A stretch of DNA of 64,000 bases, taken from Lachnospiraceae bacterium NK4A144 (GTDB lineage: Bacteria; Bacillota; Clostridia; Lachnospirales; Lachnospiraceae). Under the pieces are notes generated by a model that saw only the letters and a program-made list of their open reading frames with translations, did no database searches and was not told the origin of the DNA. This document shows, in pieces, positions 18,358 to 27,479 of this stretch; positions within the stretch are counted from its first letter, which is position 1; every line of letters begins with the position of its first letter. The stretch spans positions 50,984 to 114,983 of the forward strand of contig AUJT01000009.1 of assembly GCA_000424365.1 (NCBI GenBank), in the 5' to 3' direction. Both the position numbers and the translations under genes were made by a program.

Positions 18358-19770
18358 TTAGAACGAAAGATTTATTACCGGTTCATCAATATCCTTGTAA
18401 TTATCATCCTTTATCTGAACTGTACATTCAGCATTTTTTATATCTGATGTTTCTTCTATTTGCGCATCATCAAGATCGTAACTGCTTATTTTTATATCGA
18501 TTATTCCTTTTTTCCCGGGTTTTAAAGAAAGTGAATCTGCTATGCAATCAATCATTTTATCATTAATAGAAAGAGAGCCATATTTAACATCAAAATCTGC
18601 CTCATCAGAAGAATTATTTTCCGCCTGTAACAAGATATGAATATTATCGTATTCATCCTTAGTTACCTTTTGTGAGCTGATTCTAAGATCGTTATCGTTA
18701 TATACTTCCTCCCCCTGACCCGAAAAAGAAGTCTCTGAATCCGAAAGCGTTAATTCCACTTCTTTTTCATTCAAGTCGTTCATATTAAAATCACGGATTT
18801 TTGCATTAAAACCTAATGTAGAAATATCACTAATCCCATAATCTTCTAAAGTTCCACCTGCATACTCAACAACCTTAGAAATATCGATAGTAATAACTGC
18901 CCTCTTTCCAGGATTGATCGCGTCTGTTTTCCATGTCCCTGATGACATAACAACACCATTTATCTCGATATCTGAAGTTGAAAAATATAATTGCTTATCA
19001 GTAACATTTTCAGCCTCAAACATCACAGTCTTCTCATTATCTTTGTTTGTCATCACTGCTTCCGCTTTAACTTTGATATTATCATCATCCAAAAAGTCAT
19101 CCTCGGTTACCCGATCAATACTGTATCCATAGGCTTTTTTCAATGCGCCACCATTAACTGTGTCAATAAAAGATGACTGCTTTTCTCCACTCTTATCAGA
19201 ATCAGACGTTGTTATCGTCAATGGTCCGGTTTTTAGATATTCATTATAATCATCATCCTGGATATCAAAACCTATCCCAATCTCCCTAATATTTGTTATT
19301 CCATACAACTTCAACTCATCCGCGTCTATCTTTATGCTCTCATCTGCGGTTTTTCCCGGAGCTACATCAACATTTGCATACATAACGCTAACCATATAGT
19401 CATTAACAGAATTACAACTATACCCTAAAGATCCCGAAATAAAACTCAGAGCTTTATCCCCGTTATTTTCAAATTCCATATTTAGAACAGGCGAATTATA
19501 TTTAAACTCCAGGCTTTTAGCTGTTATCTTAACTGTTCCATCATCGAGCAACACCGTCTCATCGATAGTAGTATCTAATGACAGATCTGCAATTTCTTCC
19601 GCTGCTGTTTCCTCAGACTCCTCTGTATCTTCCTCATCGGATACAGCGGCTTCAGATTGTTCTTCTTTTTCTATCACGTCAGTTTTTCCCGATGTGTTAT
19701 TTGTCCCACATCCCCCCAGTGTTATCAGCATCAATCCGCATAATACCACGCATAAAATTCTTCTTTTCAT
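18358..19770 (-). CDS. Predicted lipoprotein with repeated beta domains
   Basis: A 470-residue exported protein. The lipobox LGGC has its cysteine at residue 21. An acidic linker (about 30-60, EEDTEESEETAAEE) is followed by three similar beta-rich blocks, each with patterns such as VMFEAENVTDKQLYF, PGKRAVITIDIS and ISDISTLGFNAKIRD. The repeats resemble DUF5067-like or Ig-type surface modules, but I cannot name the family securely. The ATG at 19770 has GGAAGGG about eight bases upstream; the ATG at 19779 directly abuts it and is too close. Confidence 0.78.
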   Translation of the reverse strand: MKRRILCVVLCGLMLITLGGCGTNNTSGKTDVIEKEEQSEAAVSDEEDTEESEETAAEEIADLSLDTTIDETVLLDDGTVKITAKSLEFKYNSPVLNMEFENNGDKALSFISGSLGYSCNSVNDYMVSVMYANVDVAPGKTADESIKIDADELKLYGITNIREIGIGFDIQDDDYNEYLKTGPLTITTSDSDKSGEKQSSFIDTVNGGALKKAYGYSIDRVTEDDFLDDDNIKVKAEAVMTNKDNEKTVMFEAENVTDKQLYFSTSDIEINGVVMSSGTWKTDAINPGKRAVITIDISKVVEYAGGTLEDYGISDISTLGFNAKIRDFNMNDLNEKEVELTLSDSETSFSGQGEEVYNDNDLRISSQKVTKDEYDNIHILLQAENNSSDEADFDVKYGSLSINDKMIDCIADSLSLKPGKKGIIDIKISSYDLDDAQIEETSDIKNAECTVQIKDDNYKDIDEPVINLSF

Positions 19771-19805
19771 AAATACCATCCCTTCCGGTCGTTTTACTCA
19801 ACCAA

Positions 19806-20114
19806 TTATCTTTTCTTCTCAACCTTGTACCCATTTGCTTCCAGCGCTGCTATCACTTCGGGTGTGATATTTACGCCGGAATCTGCTTCTCTTCCACCGG
19901 AACTATCTATGATCCTGTGAAGTTCATCTACAGAAACCTTCATGATTTCCGCAAGTCTCCTCAGATTGTCTCTGTCCGGCAGTCCTCCGTCAGTTTCCCA
20001 TTTGGCAATCGCAGATTTTGATACTCCGACCCTCTCTGCCAGCTCCGCCTGGGTAAGTCCTAAACTTTTCCTTCTAGTGGCTATAAACCATCCCAATCCT
20101 TCTTTCCTGCTCAT
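19806..20114 (-). CDS. XRE-family transcriptional regulator
   Basis: About 102 residues with a clear XRE helix-turn-helix near residues 12-66 (RKSLGLTQAELAERVGVSKS, then AIAKWETDGGLPDRDNLRRL) and a short C-terminal tail (TPEVIAALEANGYKVEKKR). It binds DNA as a dimer, and the target is probably a neighbouring gene. The ATG at 20114 has GGAG eight bases upstream. A longer frame starting at 20231 crosses the terminator of the gene upstream, so it is unlikely. Confidence 0.88.
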   Translation of the reverse strand: MSRKEGLGWFIATRRKSLGLTQAELAERVGVSKSAIAKWETDGGLPDRDNLRRLAEIMKVSVDELHRIIDSSGGREADSGVNITPEVIAALEANGYKVEKKR

Positions 20115-20218
20115 GATCATTACTCCTGCTTTCATGGCAAATTCAGTGTGTTTTTGTTTACGCTGCGTAAGCATCTTTTGTTTTCCTGTGCGATAAATGT
20201 ACCAGTTTTTAAAATGAA

Positions 20219-20245
20219 AAATCCCCACCAAAATGGTGGGGGAAT
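20219..20245 (-). terminator. Hairpin terminator
   Basis: CCCCACCA (20223-20230) and TGGTGGGG (20234-20241) form a stem with a 3-base loop. ATTTTTC follows on the minus strand, ending the kinase operon. Confidence 0.85.
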
Positions 20246-20261
20246 TACTCTGAGTAATCTA

Positions 20262-20714
20262 TTATTCATCTGGCGTAATCTTGCTCAAGCCCTTATTTTC
20301 CAAAATGTCATCTATCTCACTCTGATCAAATATTCTGTTATTTATGGCGACAATTATGCACGCATCCCTTTTATCCTTGGCATAAAGCTCCTTCATTCCA
20401 TAAAGCTTCAGCGCACGGTTTGTCTCATCCCAGTTGAAATGCCCTGCGAGACAGAACCTGATGATAAGATCACGATTGTCCGTGTGTTTTTCCATCCGAA
20501 GGATCTGACTTCCGTAGGATTCGGAAACACCTGCAAAAGAATAAACATCCTTAAGCTTGATGTTTTTATCAGCCAGCATATCCTTCATGTAGTAATAAAA
20601 TTCCTTCTTTTCATCAGCCATATACTTGCTGTTTTCTTTGAAATAATCGCCAATCCGATCCGGCTTCATGTTTTGAAGAAGGTTATTTAATTCACCAGTT
20701 GGTTTATACTGCAC
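20262..20714 (-). CDS. Kinase-linked small protein with probable HTH
   Basis: A 150-residue protein that I cannot name. Residues about 45-110 look like a compact helical DNA-binding fold (IKLKDVYSFAGVSESYGSQI, then LRMEKHTDNRDLIIRFCLAG). The gene begins at a GTG inside the last codons of the upstream kinase gene (11-base overlap), so translational coupling is likely and the product probably works with the kinase as a substrate or output regulator. The role is inferred only from this overlap. Confidence 0.65.
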   Translation of the reverse strand: MQYKPTGELNNLLQNMKPDRIGDYFKENSKYMADEKKEFYYYMKDMLADKNIKLKDVYSFAGVSESYGSQILRMEKHTDNRDLIIRFCLAGHFNWDETNRALKLYGMKELYAKDKRDACIIVAINNRIFDQSEIDDILENKGLSKITPDE

Positions 20715-21816
20715 TAACTTTTTTCTCCATCTCGCAAAGTTTTTCTATGAGTTCTGCTGCGGTGTACCGTTCCTCGGCATCCAGACTAATACAGCGCTCT
20801 ATTACTTTCCAGGCATCCCCTGAAGCACGCTTTTTCTTAGGAAAACATCCGGTGAGCATCACATTCATAAGCATGCCGACCGCATAAATATCGGATTTTG
20901 CCGAAGATGCCGAAAAGCCGTAACCGACCTGTTCAGGTGCTGCAAAGTACTGCGTTCCCATATATTTTGTATCATCCGTCTTTTCCGGGTCATACCACTT
21001 TGCAACATTCATGTCCAACAGATACACCTCTTTTTCCGGAGTAATGATGATATTGGAAGGCTTAATATCCCTGTGAATAATAGGCTTCGGCATATTATGA
21101 AGCTCGTTCAGTATAACGCAGATCTTCTTAACAATCCCAATTACCTGCGTTTCCGATAAAACACTGTCATTTAAAATCTCTTCAAGCGTACACCCTTTGA
21201 TATATTTCTCTATAACGATGAGGCTGTTTTTACTCTCGTAAAGCTCTACAATATGCGGCATGTGCGGGATAGGGTATTCCTGCAGGTGTGAATATATGCT
21301 TTTATCATAGATCGTGAGGAGTTTCTTTATAAAAAATTCTCCGCTCTCACGGCTTCTTACAAGAATGACATTTTCTCTGCCGTCAATATTCTCTTCATCG
21401 CTATAGAGTGACAGACTCAGAACATCTTCATCTGACAGACCGCGATATGGATTACGCGCTTCTGCCTGATACTCTTCCTCAGAGAGATATATTTCACTCA
21501 CATCAATCTTATTCTCATATCCGCAATCTGTGCACTTCCATACTCCGCAGTCTTCGCTGAATCCAGGTTGAAAATTCATATTTGCCCCACAGCCATCACA
21601 GAACCAGACTATATCGGATTCCACTTTTGGGTTTATCAGCATCTGACCGCAGCCCTTGCATACCCAATACGGTAACGAAGGATCGTACCCCTTCTGGAGT
21701 GGAAGTGTGGCATAGCAGCAGGTGCAGTACTCGTGGGGCTCGGAAACCTGGGTGGGATACTCATTCAGGGATTCTTTGTACTTTATTTTTTTCAAGAACG
21801 CATCGCACAAGGACAT
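20704..21816 (-). CDS. Ser/Thr protein kinase with N-terminal zinc ribbons
   Basis: A 370-residue cytoplasmic kinase. Four paired-cysteine knuckles (C31/C34, C53/C56, C73/C76, C95/C98) make two zinc ribbons. The kinase domain (about 145-362) has the lysine pair K164/K165, the catalytic loop HRDIKPSN (248-255), DMN at 268-270 in place of DFG, APE at 293-295 and D309 in KSDIYAVG. The canonical glycine-rich loop is not evident. D268 still provides the metal-binding Asp, so activity is plausible. No transmembrane or PASTA region exists, unlike PrkC. The ATG at 21816 has GGAG eight bases upstream. It overlaps the small HTH-like gene. Confidence 0.85.
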   Translation of the reverse strand: MSLCDAFLKKIKYKESLNEYPTQVSEPHEYCTCCYATLPLQKGYDPSLPYWVCKGCGQMLINPKVESDIVWFCDGCGANMNFQPGFSEDCGVWKCTDCGYENKIDVSEIYLSEEEYQAEARNPYRGLSDEDVLSLSLYSDEENIDGRENVILVRSRESGEFFIKKLLTIYDKSIYSHLQEYPIPHMPHIVELYESKNSLIVIEKYIKGCTLEEILNDSVLSETQVIGIVKKICVILNELHNMPKPIIHRDIKPSNIIITPEKEVYLLDMNVAKWYDPEKTDDTKYMGTQYFAAPEQVGYGFSASSAKSDIYAVGMLMNVMLTGCFPKKKRASGDAWKVIERCISLDAEERYTAAELIEKLCEMEKKVSAV

Positions 21817-21871
21817 TCTCAATACTCCTTATCATGTACTTGAACACCGACATTCATCACTATTTTACAGC

Positions 21872-22501
21872 TCAATCAAGTCTATTATTAAGCATATCAA
21901 TCCATTCAGCGTTTTCATTCTCAAATGACTGTAATAATCTGCTAATGTTAGTGCTTCCAATTTCATGATCATGCTCTGACAAAAAAGTGATCCGCCGCCT
22001 CATCTCTGCATAATTCTCAACAGTGATACTCTCCATCATCTTTTCAATCTGATCCGCTCTCCCTTTGTAATCCTTTACCCCTGTATACTTCTCAACAAGT
22101 GCAGAATTAACTTTCTTTGCCGGAGACTTGATCATTTCCCCTGTCCAATGCTTTGATACGACCTGTAATGTACACGGATTTGCAAAAATAATCACTTCAT
22201 CAGATGCCGTATCTACCCCATGGAACTCGTTTATCTTACGTTTTATGTCCTCGTACTGCTCATATGGTTTCTTTTCTGTATCGCAAAAAATAAAAACCAC
22301 ATCATATGTACCATTCTGATATCTGTCCTGATAGCGCGCCGGAATGTTTCCGTTGCCTCCTGCATTAACGAGAGAAACATCATATTGGGGATTCCATACA
22401 CACAGATTTATAAGTTTTTCCAGATACTTATATTCCTCATTACCTTCACAAATTACACAAATTTTATACTTATCAGAAATGCTTGGGAGCCTATTTGCCA
22501 T
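21872..22501 (-). CDS. RloB/AbiLii-like TOPRIM-type protein
   Basis: A 209-residue protein. VICEGNEEYKYL places a conserved Glu at residue 19, and FIFCDTEKK places an Asp at 74, as in the RloB family, whose core resembles TOPRIM nuclease domains. Paired with an AAA_21-type ATPase (overlap 11 bases), it matches the two-gene AbiL/RloAB arrangement of abortive-infection phage defence. It would be the nuclease or toxin half, held or activated by the ATPase. GGAGGGAG precedes the ATG. A decayed C-terminal copy lies at 29461-29520. Confidence is good for the family and moderate for the defence role. Confidence 0.75.
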   Translation of the reverse strand: MANRLPSISDKYKICVICEGNEEYKYLEKLINLCVWNPQYDVSLVNAGGNGNIPARYQDRYQNGTYDVVFIFCDTEKKPYEQYEDIKRKINEFHGVDTASDEVIIFANPCTLQVVSKHWTGEMIKSPAKKVNSALVEKYTGVKDYKGRADQIEKMMESITVENYAEMRRRITFLSEHDHEIGSTNISRLLQSFENENAEWIDMLNNRLD

Positions 22502-23768
22502 CGCCTTCTCCCTCCTTCACATTTCCCTTAATACTTAATAGAGAATTGATCAGTTCGGGATCAGGTAAGGCTGCAAATGCACCTTTTCTATACTTTTCTA
22601 TAATATCAGAGGTGTCTCTGACTCCGTTTTCCGCAGTAAAATCTGCAAGTGAGTACACGTAAACACCATCATTATCCTTATCAACAAACCATATCTGTTC
22701 TTTTCTGAAAAGTCGCTTACAGTCCATGAGATTAACGTCATGCACCGTAAATATCATCTGAGCATCCGTATTCAGCGCATTATTAAACATAGCAACTGTC
22801 GCTCTTGTAAGCCTAAAGTGAATACTGCTGTCCAACTCGTCGACTACAAGTATCCTTCCCTGCTCAAGTGCCTCGATAACATAACTGGCTATCGCCGCTA
22901 TTTTCTTAGTACCTGTAGAATCAAACAGCATACTGGGCACCTGAACACCTTTATATGTAGAAACCAATCTTATCTGATCCATTAAGCTGTCAGGAAGATT
23001 CAATACTTTTTCTTCCGCCCGCTCATCCGCATCTCCGGCTTTTATCTTGATATCATTCATCTCTACATATTCAAAGTTATCCATGTAAAGGTCTGCATTT
23101 TTTATGAAGTCAACTACCTTTTCCTGAAGCCTGTTTTTATTCTTCATGAGTTCTATCGTATGCTTCAAAGGAATGTTATTCATGTTTATAACATCCACTT
23201 TATCTGCAAATCCCATTAAGATATACTTCATCTCATTTATATGCTCAAATTTTCCGGTATCAATGAGATGAAAAAGAACATTATTCTTCGCAACAACCGG
23301 CATCATGACCATCAATTCAGTATCAGCGCAGATATACTCGTCATTTAATGAATCACGTCTGAGCCAGCAAACATTTTTCTCGTTGTTATACTGATCCTTA
23401 AGAACCTCAACAAATGATTCATAAACATACTCCTCTTTCGCAGAGTCGTACTTAAAATCATACTCAAACTTTCGGCCCTCATACAAAAAAGTTATTCCAA
23501 GCTCACAAATACTATTATCAGTAAAAATGTTGGACATCAGCTCATTCTTTTTATTCAAGAGAACATTTTTTATTGCCTTGATACATCTAATGAGACATGT
23601 CTTTCCTGAATTATTCGGACCATATATTCCTGCTGTTTTAAGGACATTAAAATTATTCTCTCTGTGGACATTAGACGCAAACTTCTTACTACGCATGTCT
23701 GCTTTCATGGAAAAGACTATCTGCTCGTCAAATGCATAGCAGTTCTTCGCCCTGATTTCTATGATCAT
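22491..23768 (-). CDS. AAA_21/AbiLi-like (RloA-type) ATPase
   Basis: A 425-residue ABC-like ATPase. Walker A is GPNNSGKT (residues 50-57). The Walker B region is ILVVDELDSSIHFRLTRA, followed by MIFTVHDVNLMD, which holds the switch histidine. The middle is a helical insertion, as in OLD/SMC-like defence ATPases. No membrane segment is present. It likely senses infection and controls the RloB-like partner encoded next. AGGAGG lies eight bases ahead of the ATG at 23768; a GTG at 23771 is the alternative start. A fragment similar to residues 78-96 is found at 29521-29575. Confidence 0.8.
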   Translation of the reverse strand: MIIEIRAKNCYAFDEQIVFSMKADMRSKKFASNVHRENNFNVLKTAGIYGPNNSGKTCLIRCIKAIKNVLLNKKNELMSNIFTDNSICELGITFLYEGRKFEYDFKYDSAKEEYVYESFVEVLKDQYNNEKNVCWLRRDSLNDEYICADTELMVMMPVVAKNNVLFHLIDTGKFEHINEMKYILMGFADKVDVINMNNIPLKHTIELMKNKNRLQEKVVDFIKNADLYMDNFEYVEMNDIKIKAGDADERAEEKVLNLPDSLMDQIRLVSTYKGVQVPSMLFDSTGTKKIAAIASYVIEALEQGRILVVDELDSSIHFRLTRATVAMFNNALNTDAQMIFTVHDVNLMDCKRLFRKEQIWFVDKDNDGVYVYSLADFTAENGVRDTSDIIEKYRKGAFAALPDPELINSLLSIKGNVKEGEGDGK

Positions 23769-23875
23769 CACGTTGTCCTCCTGTTTTCAGTATACCTATT
23801 TCATTAATCTGATTATAGCATCATTAATTTTTCACGCAATATTTTTACATATAAAATATAATAAGATAAAAACAA

Positions 23876-23926
23876 AAAACTCCCGATCCAACGCGGTATC
23901 GTACCGCCGTTGTTCCGGAAGTTTTC
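23876..23926. terminator. Hairpin terminator with internal bulges
   Basis: AAAACT, CCAACG and GGTA on the left (from 23876) pair with TACC, CGTTG and AGTTTT on the right (to about 23925). It sits between the MBL lipoprotein gene (which ends downstream at 23970) and the defence ATPase, and would end the lipoprotein transcript. Confidence 0.75.
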
Positions 23927-23969
23927 ATAACGTAACATATCAGTTTAAGGAAATATCTTGATATGCACT

Positions 23970-24830
23970 TTACTTCGAGGTTTCAAAATTTATCGTCTTG
24001 CCGTCAGACCTTACAATTATGTCTCCATCTTTATCTGTACGGTACACTTTAACCTGAGCTTGCTCGAGTAAATCCAGAGTTTCTCTATGAGGATGCCCGT
24101 ACCTATTACCATCTCCGACTGAAATAACTGCATATTCAGGTTCGAAAGTATTTATTAGTCTATTCAAGTCATTATCATTAGCGCCAACAGGTCCCCATGA
24201 ACCATGGTGCGGCATTTTTAAAACATCAACTTTGAACGTGGAATTACTACCTTTTGCATACTTTTCTATTATCCTTTTTTGACCCGAATATTGGATATCG
24301 CCTGTAAACAAAAAACGGGTATCTCCATATGTAACCAAAAGAACCAACGAATCATTAGGTTCATCAGAAGATACATCTATAACTTCTACATTAGCTCCCC
24401 CGAGCTTATATATATCCCCCTCTTTTGGAATTTCTATTTCTGAATCATTAATGGATAATTGTTGTTCAAGACTTACAAATCTATCAGAATTACTCTCCTT
24501 TGAATTACATATTGTTTTTTCTATAGAGGAAGCATACGTCAATGCCTTTATAAGTCCACCATAATGATCTTCATGCAAATGTGATATAGCTAATATGTCA
24601 AGCTTTTGTATTCCTTTTTCCTCTAAAACCTGATAAACCTTATCTCCAGCCTGAACATCACCACCATCAATAAGCATATAGTGCCCATCGCACTCAACCA
24701 ATGCCGAATCACCCTGCCCCACGTCGATAAACTCTACGCTTAATATAGAATCGTTCTTATTAGTTGAACAAGCACATAAGACAACTATGATTGCTAAAAT
24801 GCAGATACATGCAAGTACTCTTTTTTTCAT
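23970..24830 (-). CDS. ComEC-like metallo-beta-lactamase-fold lipoprotein
   Basis: A 286-residue exported protein. The lipobox LCAC has its cysteine at 21. The hydrolase domain starts at SVEFIDVGQGDSALVE and holds the metal motif HLHEDH (H84, H86, D88, H89), then KMPHHGSWGP and a C-terminal HPHRETLDLL. This is the extracellular domain of ComEC, found here as a free-standing lipoprotein, as in several Firmicutes, and may be a nuclease or other phosphodiesterase. It overlaps the coiled-coil lipoprotein gene by 4 bases, so the two are coupled. Confidence 0.85.
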   Translation of the reverse strand: MKKRVLACICILAIIVVLCACSTNKNDSILSVEFIDVGQGDSALVECDGHYMLIDGGDVQAGDKVYQVLEEKGIQKLDILAISHLHEDHYGGLIKALTYASSIEKTICNSKESNSDRFVSLEQQLSINDSEIEIPKEGDIYKLGGANVEVIDVSSDEPNDSLVLLVTYGDTRFLFTGDIQYSGQKRIIEKYAKGSNSTFKVDVLKMPHHGSWGPVGANDNDLNRLINTFEPEYAVISVGDGNRYGHPHRETLDLLEQAQVKVYRTDKDGDIIVRSDGKTINFETSK

Positions 24831-26893
24831 TCTTTATCAAACACCACCTCATCGCTGAACGGCACTTTAAAGCCATGAAACATCTTTTCAGTTTTATTAA
24901 CGCTATATTTTAGGGATATTTCCTTATCATATACATCAGGATATTTTATTTTTATTGTAATATTCGAATTGTCAGTCCAAGCCATTTTTTTCCATTGTTT
25001 TGATGAAATATGTGCTTTAAACATATCAACAGTCTCTTCAACACGTTCAACCTTTGAAACTTTGCAATCATCAATCTTTTTTGTTCCATTACCATCTGTG
25101 ACATCAACCTCAATAACAGCTTTTGATGTTAGCAGAGACGCTGGTATAATTATCTCTTTTTTTGTCAGTTTAATGTCATAGTCTTCACTATCTTTATTAA
25201 AAGAATACGCATTCTTTATAGGTTCAACCAGAAAAACATTGTCTTTAAGAATAGAATCTATTTTTTTCTTTTCACCTTGACTTAAATTCACCTTATCCGC
25301 AAGAGAAAATAACAACTCACAATTAAGTACTAGCGGCTCATACAAAGAAACCAGTTCCGTTTCTCTTGCTGTTTTTAAACTTTTATTGTATTTTTTTATA
25401 TCTTCTTTTTCTGTTCCCTTTGAATCTCCAATCTCTATTTCTTTTACAGGTTTTTTATATGTATCATTTATTTCACGCTGCCCACCTAACAGAGCGATAA
25501 CATTCTCATACACAATGTTAAATGCATCTTTAAGGTATCCTTGCTTCTTTGTTTTGGAATACAATTCAATATATGCCTGTGCAACAAAGTAGCGCTCCGA
25601 CCAATCATCTTCTTTTTCTGCATTATCTATTATCTTTTTACCATATTCTTTAACGACGGTCTCATAATGATTATTGTCCTTATATACATTTTGAGCGGAT
25701 ACGATTGCCTTCGGAAGAAGTTGTACAAGCATTCTATCCTTCCTATAAATATCAGACGAAAGATCAATATATTTATCAACACAATCTAAGCATTCCTTGT
25801 ATTGTTTATTCTGAAAATAACAATCAGCAAGTTCAAACCAATAATTTCCAAGCAGTTTATATTTCTTCTCTTCTCCCTTTAATCTTTGTATTTCCTCTAC
25901 CTTGTTTGGCGTATTACAACATATATCAGAGAATTCCTCTATATCCTTTTCAGAAAGAGTGTTTTTTCCTTCTAGATGATTTTTCTGAACCATATCAACC
26001 ATGTAGTCAAAAGCACGTTCTCTATTCTTATAAATTGCTTCCAGTTCCTCATCATCCAGTTCCCATCCGCTGGTTAAATAAGCCTTTTCCGCATTCTCGC
26101 TGGCATTCTTATAATTTCTATACGAATCAACGATTGTATATCCTGCTGTCATAGCAAGTTTATTCAAATCATACGGTTTTGTCATTAATAATACCGTAAG
26201 TGGATTAGGAATAGCATCTCTCATTGCTTCAGCCTTATTCTGATTGTAAATATACTGAAGTCTTTCTCTTTTTGTTCCTGTATTTCTATATTTCTTGATT
26301 ATATCTCTAAGGTTATTAAGATGATCTTGGGTCGTTTCATCTACCGCACCGGGATTAATATCATTAAGCAGAGATGAATAAATATCATCCAGCATTAACC
26401 TATTATCCTTAGCATTCCTAATATTTTCAGAGGTTACCGCCAAATAATACATCATCGCATACGAGTTCTTTTGTTCTTCTAACTTCTTAGCCTCTTCCTC
26501 AGCCTTTAATCTGGCTTTTTCCTCTTCTTCTTTCTTTTTTGCTTCCAGCTTTTCTTTCTCTTCTTCTACTCTCTTTTTTTCTTCCTCCTCTTTCCTTTTT
26601 TCTTCCTCCTCTGCTTTCTTTTCTTCTTCCTCTTCAGCTTTCTTTTTTTCTTCCCGCTCTCTCTTTCTATTTTCCTCTTCTAATACTTTTTTCGTCGCTT
26701 CCTCAGCTATCCTTCGTGCTTCCTCTTTTGCCAACTCTATTTCTTCAGTCTGACGAGTACCCCCCGCTTCTTTAGAGCTTTCTGTCTCCGACGAAAAATT
26801 TATAGACTGCTTCTTATCGCTAGCACCGCATCCCGCCATTGAAACTGTTAGCGAACCACATAAAAGCAGTGATATAATTTTATAATATTTCAT
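24827..26893 (-). CDS. Large lipoprotein with charged coiled coil and TPR-like region
   Basis: About 688 residues. The lipobox SMAGC has its cysteine at 22. Residues about 50-150 form an extreme Glu/Lys/Arg heptad-like coiled coil of repeated E-E-K-K blocks. The middle (about 150-480) is helical with TPR-like units (YWFELADCYFQNKQYKECLD). The C-terminal 120 residues look beta-rich. It would reach from the membrane like a stalk. The ATG at 26893 has AAGGAG upstream. Its 4-base overlap with the MBL-fold gene suggests the two act together at the surface. The function is unknown. Confidence 0.75.
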   Translation of the reverse strand: MKYYKIISLLLCGSLTVSMAGCGASDKKQSINFSSETESSKEAGGTRQTEEIELAKEEARRIAEEATKKVLEEENRKREREEKKKAEEEEEKKAEEEEKRKEEEEKKRVEEEKEKLEAKKKEEEEKARLKAEEEAKKLEEQKNSYAMMYYLAVTSENIRNAKDNRLMLDDIYSSLLNDINPGAVDETTQDHLNNLRDIIKKYRNTGTKRERLQYIYNQNKAEAMRDAIPNPLTVLLMTKPYDLNKLAMTAGYTIVDSYRNYKNASENAEKAYLTSGWELDDEELEAIYKNRERAFDYMVDMVQKNHLEGKNTLSEKDIEEFSDICCNTPNKVEEIQRLKGEEKKYKLLGNYWFELADCYFQNKQYKECLDCVDKYIDLSSDIYRKDRMLVQLLPKAIVSAQNVYKDNNHYETVVKEYGKKIIDNAEKEDDWSERYFVAQAYIELYSKTKKQGYLKDAFNIVYENVIALLGGQREINDTYKKPVKEIEIGDSKGTEKEDIKKYNKSLKTARETELVSLYEPLVLNCELLFSLADKVNLSQGEKKKIDSILKDNVFLVEPIKNAYSFNKDSEDYDIKLTKKEIIIPASLLTSKAVIEVDVTDGNGTKKIDDCKVSKVERVEETVDMFKAHISSKQWKKMAWTDNSNITIKIKYPDVYDKEISLKYSVNKTEKMFHGFKVPFSDEVVFDKE

Positions 26894-27137
26894 AATCTCC
26901 TTCTCTCCTTTTCCCTTTGTGTACATAATTCTTGTCTTTACCAGACAATACACAGTCCTTATTCTATCACTTTTATTAATTTTTCATTAATATTTTTTAA
27001 TTATCTCTTAATCCCTTATCAAAGTAGTATGACGCTTCTTAAAAATATTCATCTAAAAATGCCAGAAACCAACTGTACCATTGCAACTTCAAATCTCCTC
27101 AACAAGCTTCTCTCGGCTCGCCGGATGCACCAAGCCA

Positions 27138-27287
27138 TTATAAGCAAATTATAAAAAGCACTATGATGCCTAGGTAAAAAGCGAGAGTCAGCTTCAGGCT
27201 AATTTTAATAAGCAAACAAGCTACCTCAGCAGGAATAGCCACCATCCAATACAGAAGATAAAAAGGAAGCAAAAACAGTTTCATCAT
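27138..27287 (-). CDS. Small membrane peptide (49 aa)
   Basis: An ORF of 49 residues, starting MMKLFLLPFYLLYWMVAIPA and continuing hydrophobic (LAFYLGIIVLFIICL). It has two likely membrane spans around a short polar KIS-LK turn. GAAGGAG lies about seven bases upstream of the ATG at 27287. It is too short to prove by reading alone, but ribosome site, composition and clean stop support a real gene. No family is recognised. Confidence 0.55.
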   Translation of the reverse strand: MMKLFLLPFYLLYWMVAIPAEVACLLIKISLKLTLAFYLGIIVLFIICL

Positions 27288-27479
27288 ACGAGTCTCCTTC
27301 GCCTCTATAGCGCACTTCCTACGATCACAAGCCTTTCTAATCCTTCTGATATCCTTCTGATATAAATATAGAAGCCAAGGTGTCCAATAAAAATACCTGT
27401 AACATCACCCAAGTCACCCAAATTTGACCTTCGCTTCTACATCTAGAATTCAGAGAACTTCCGTCTTCTTCAATATCAG

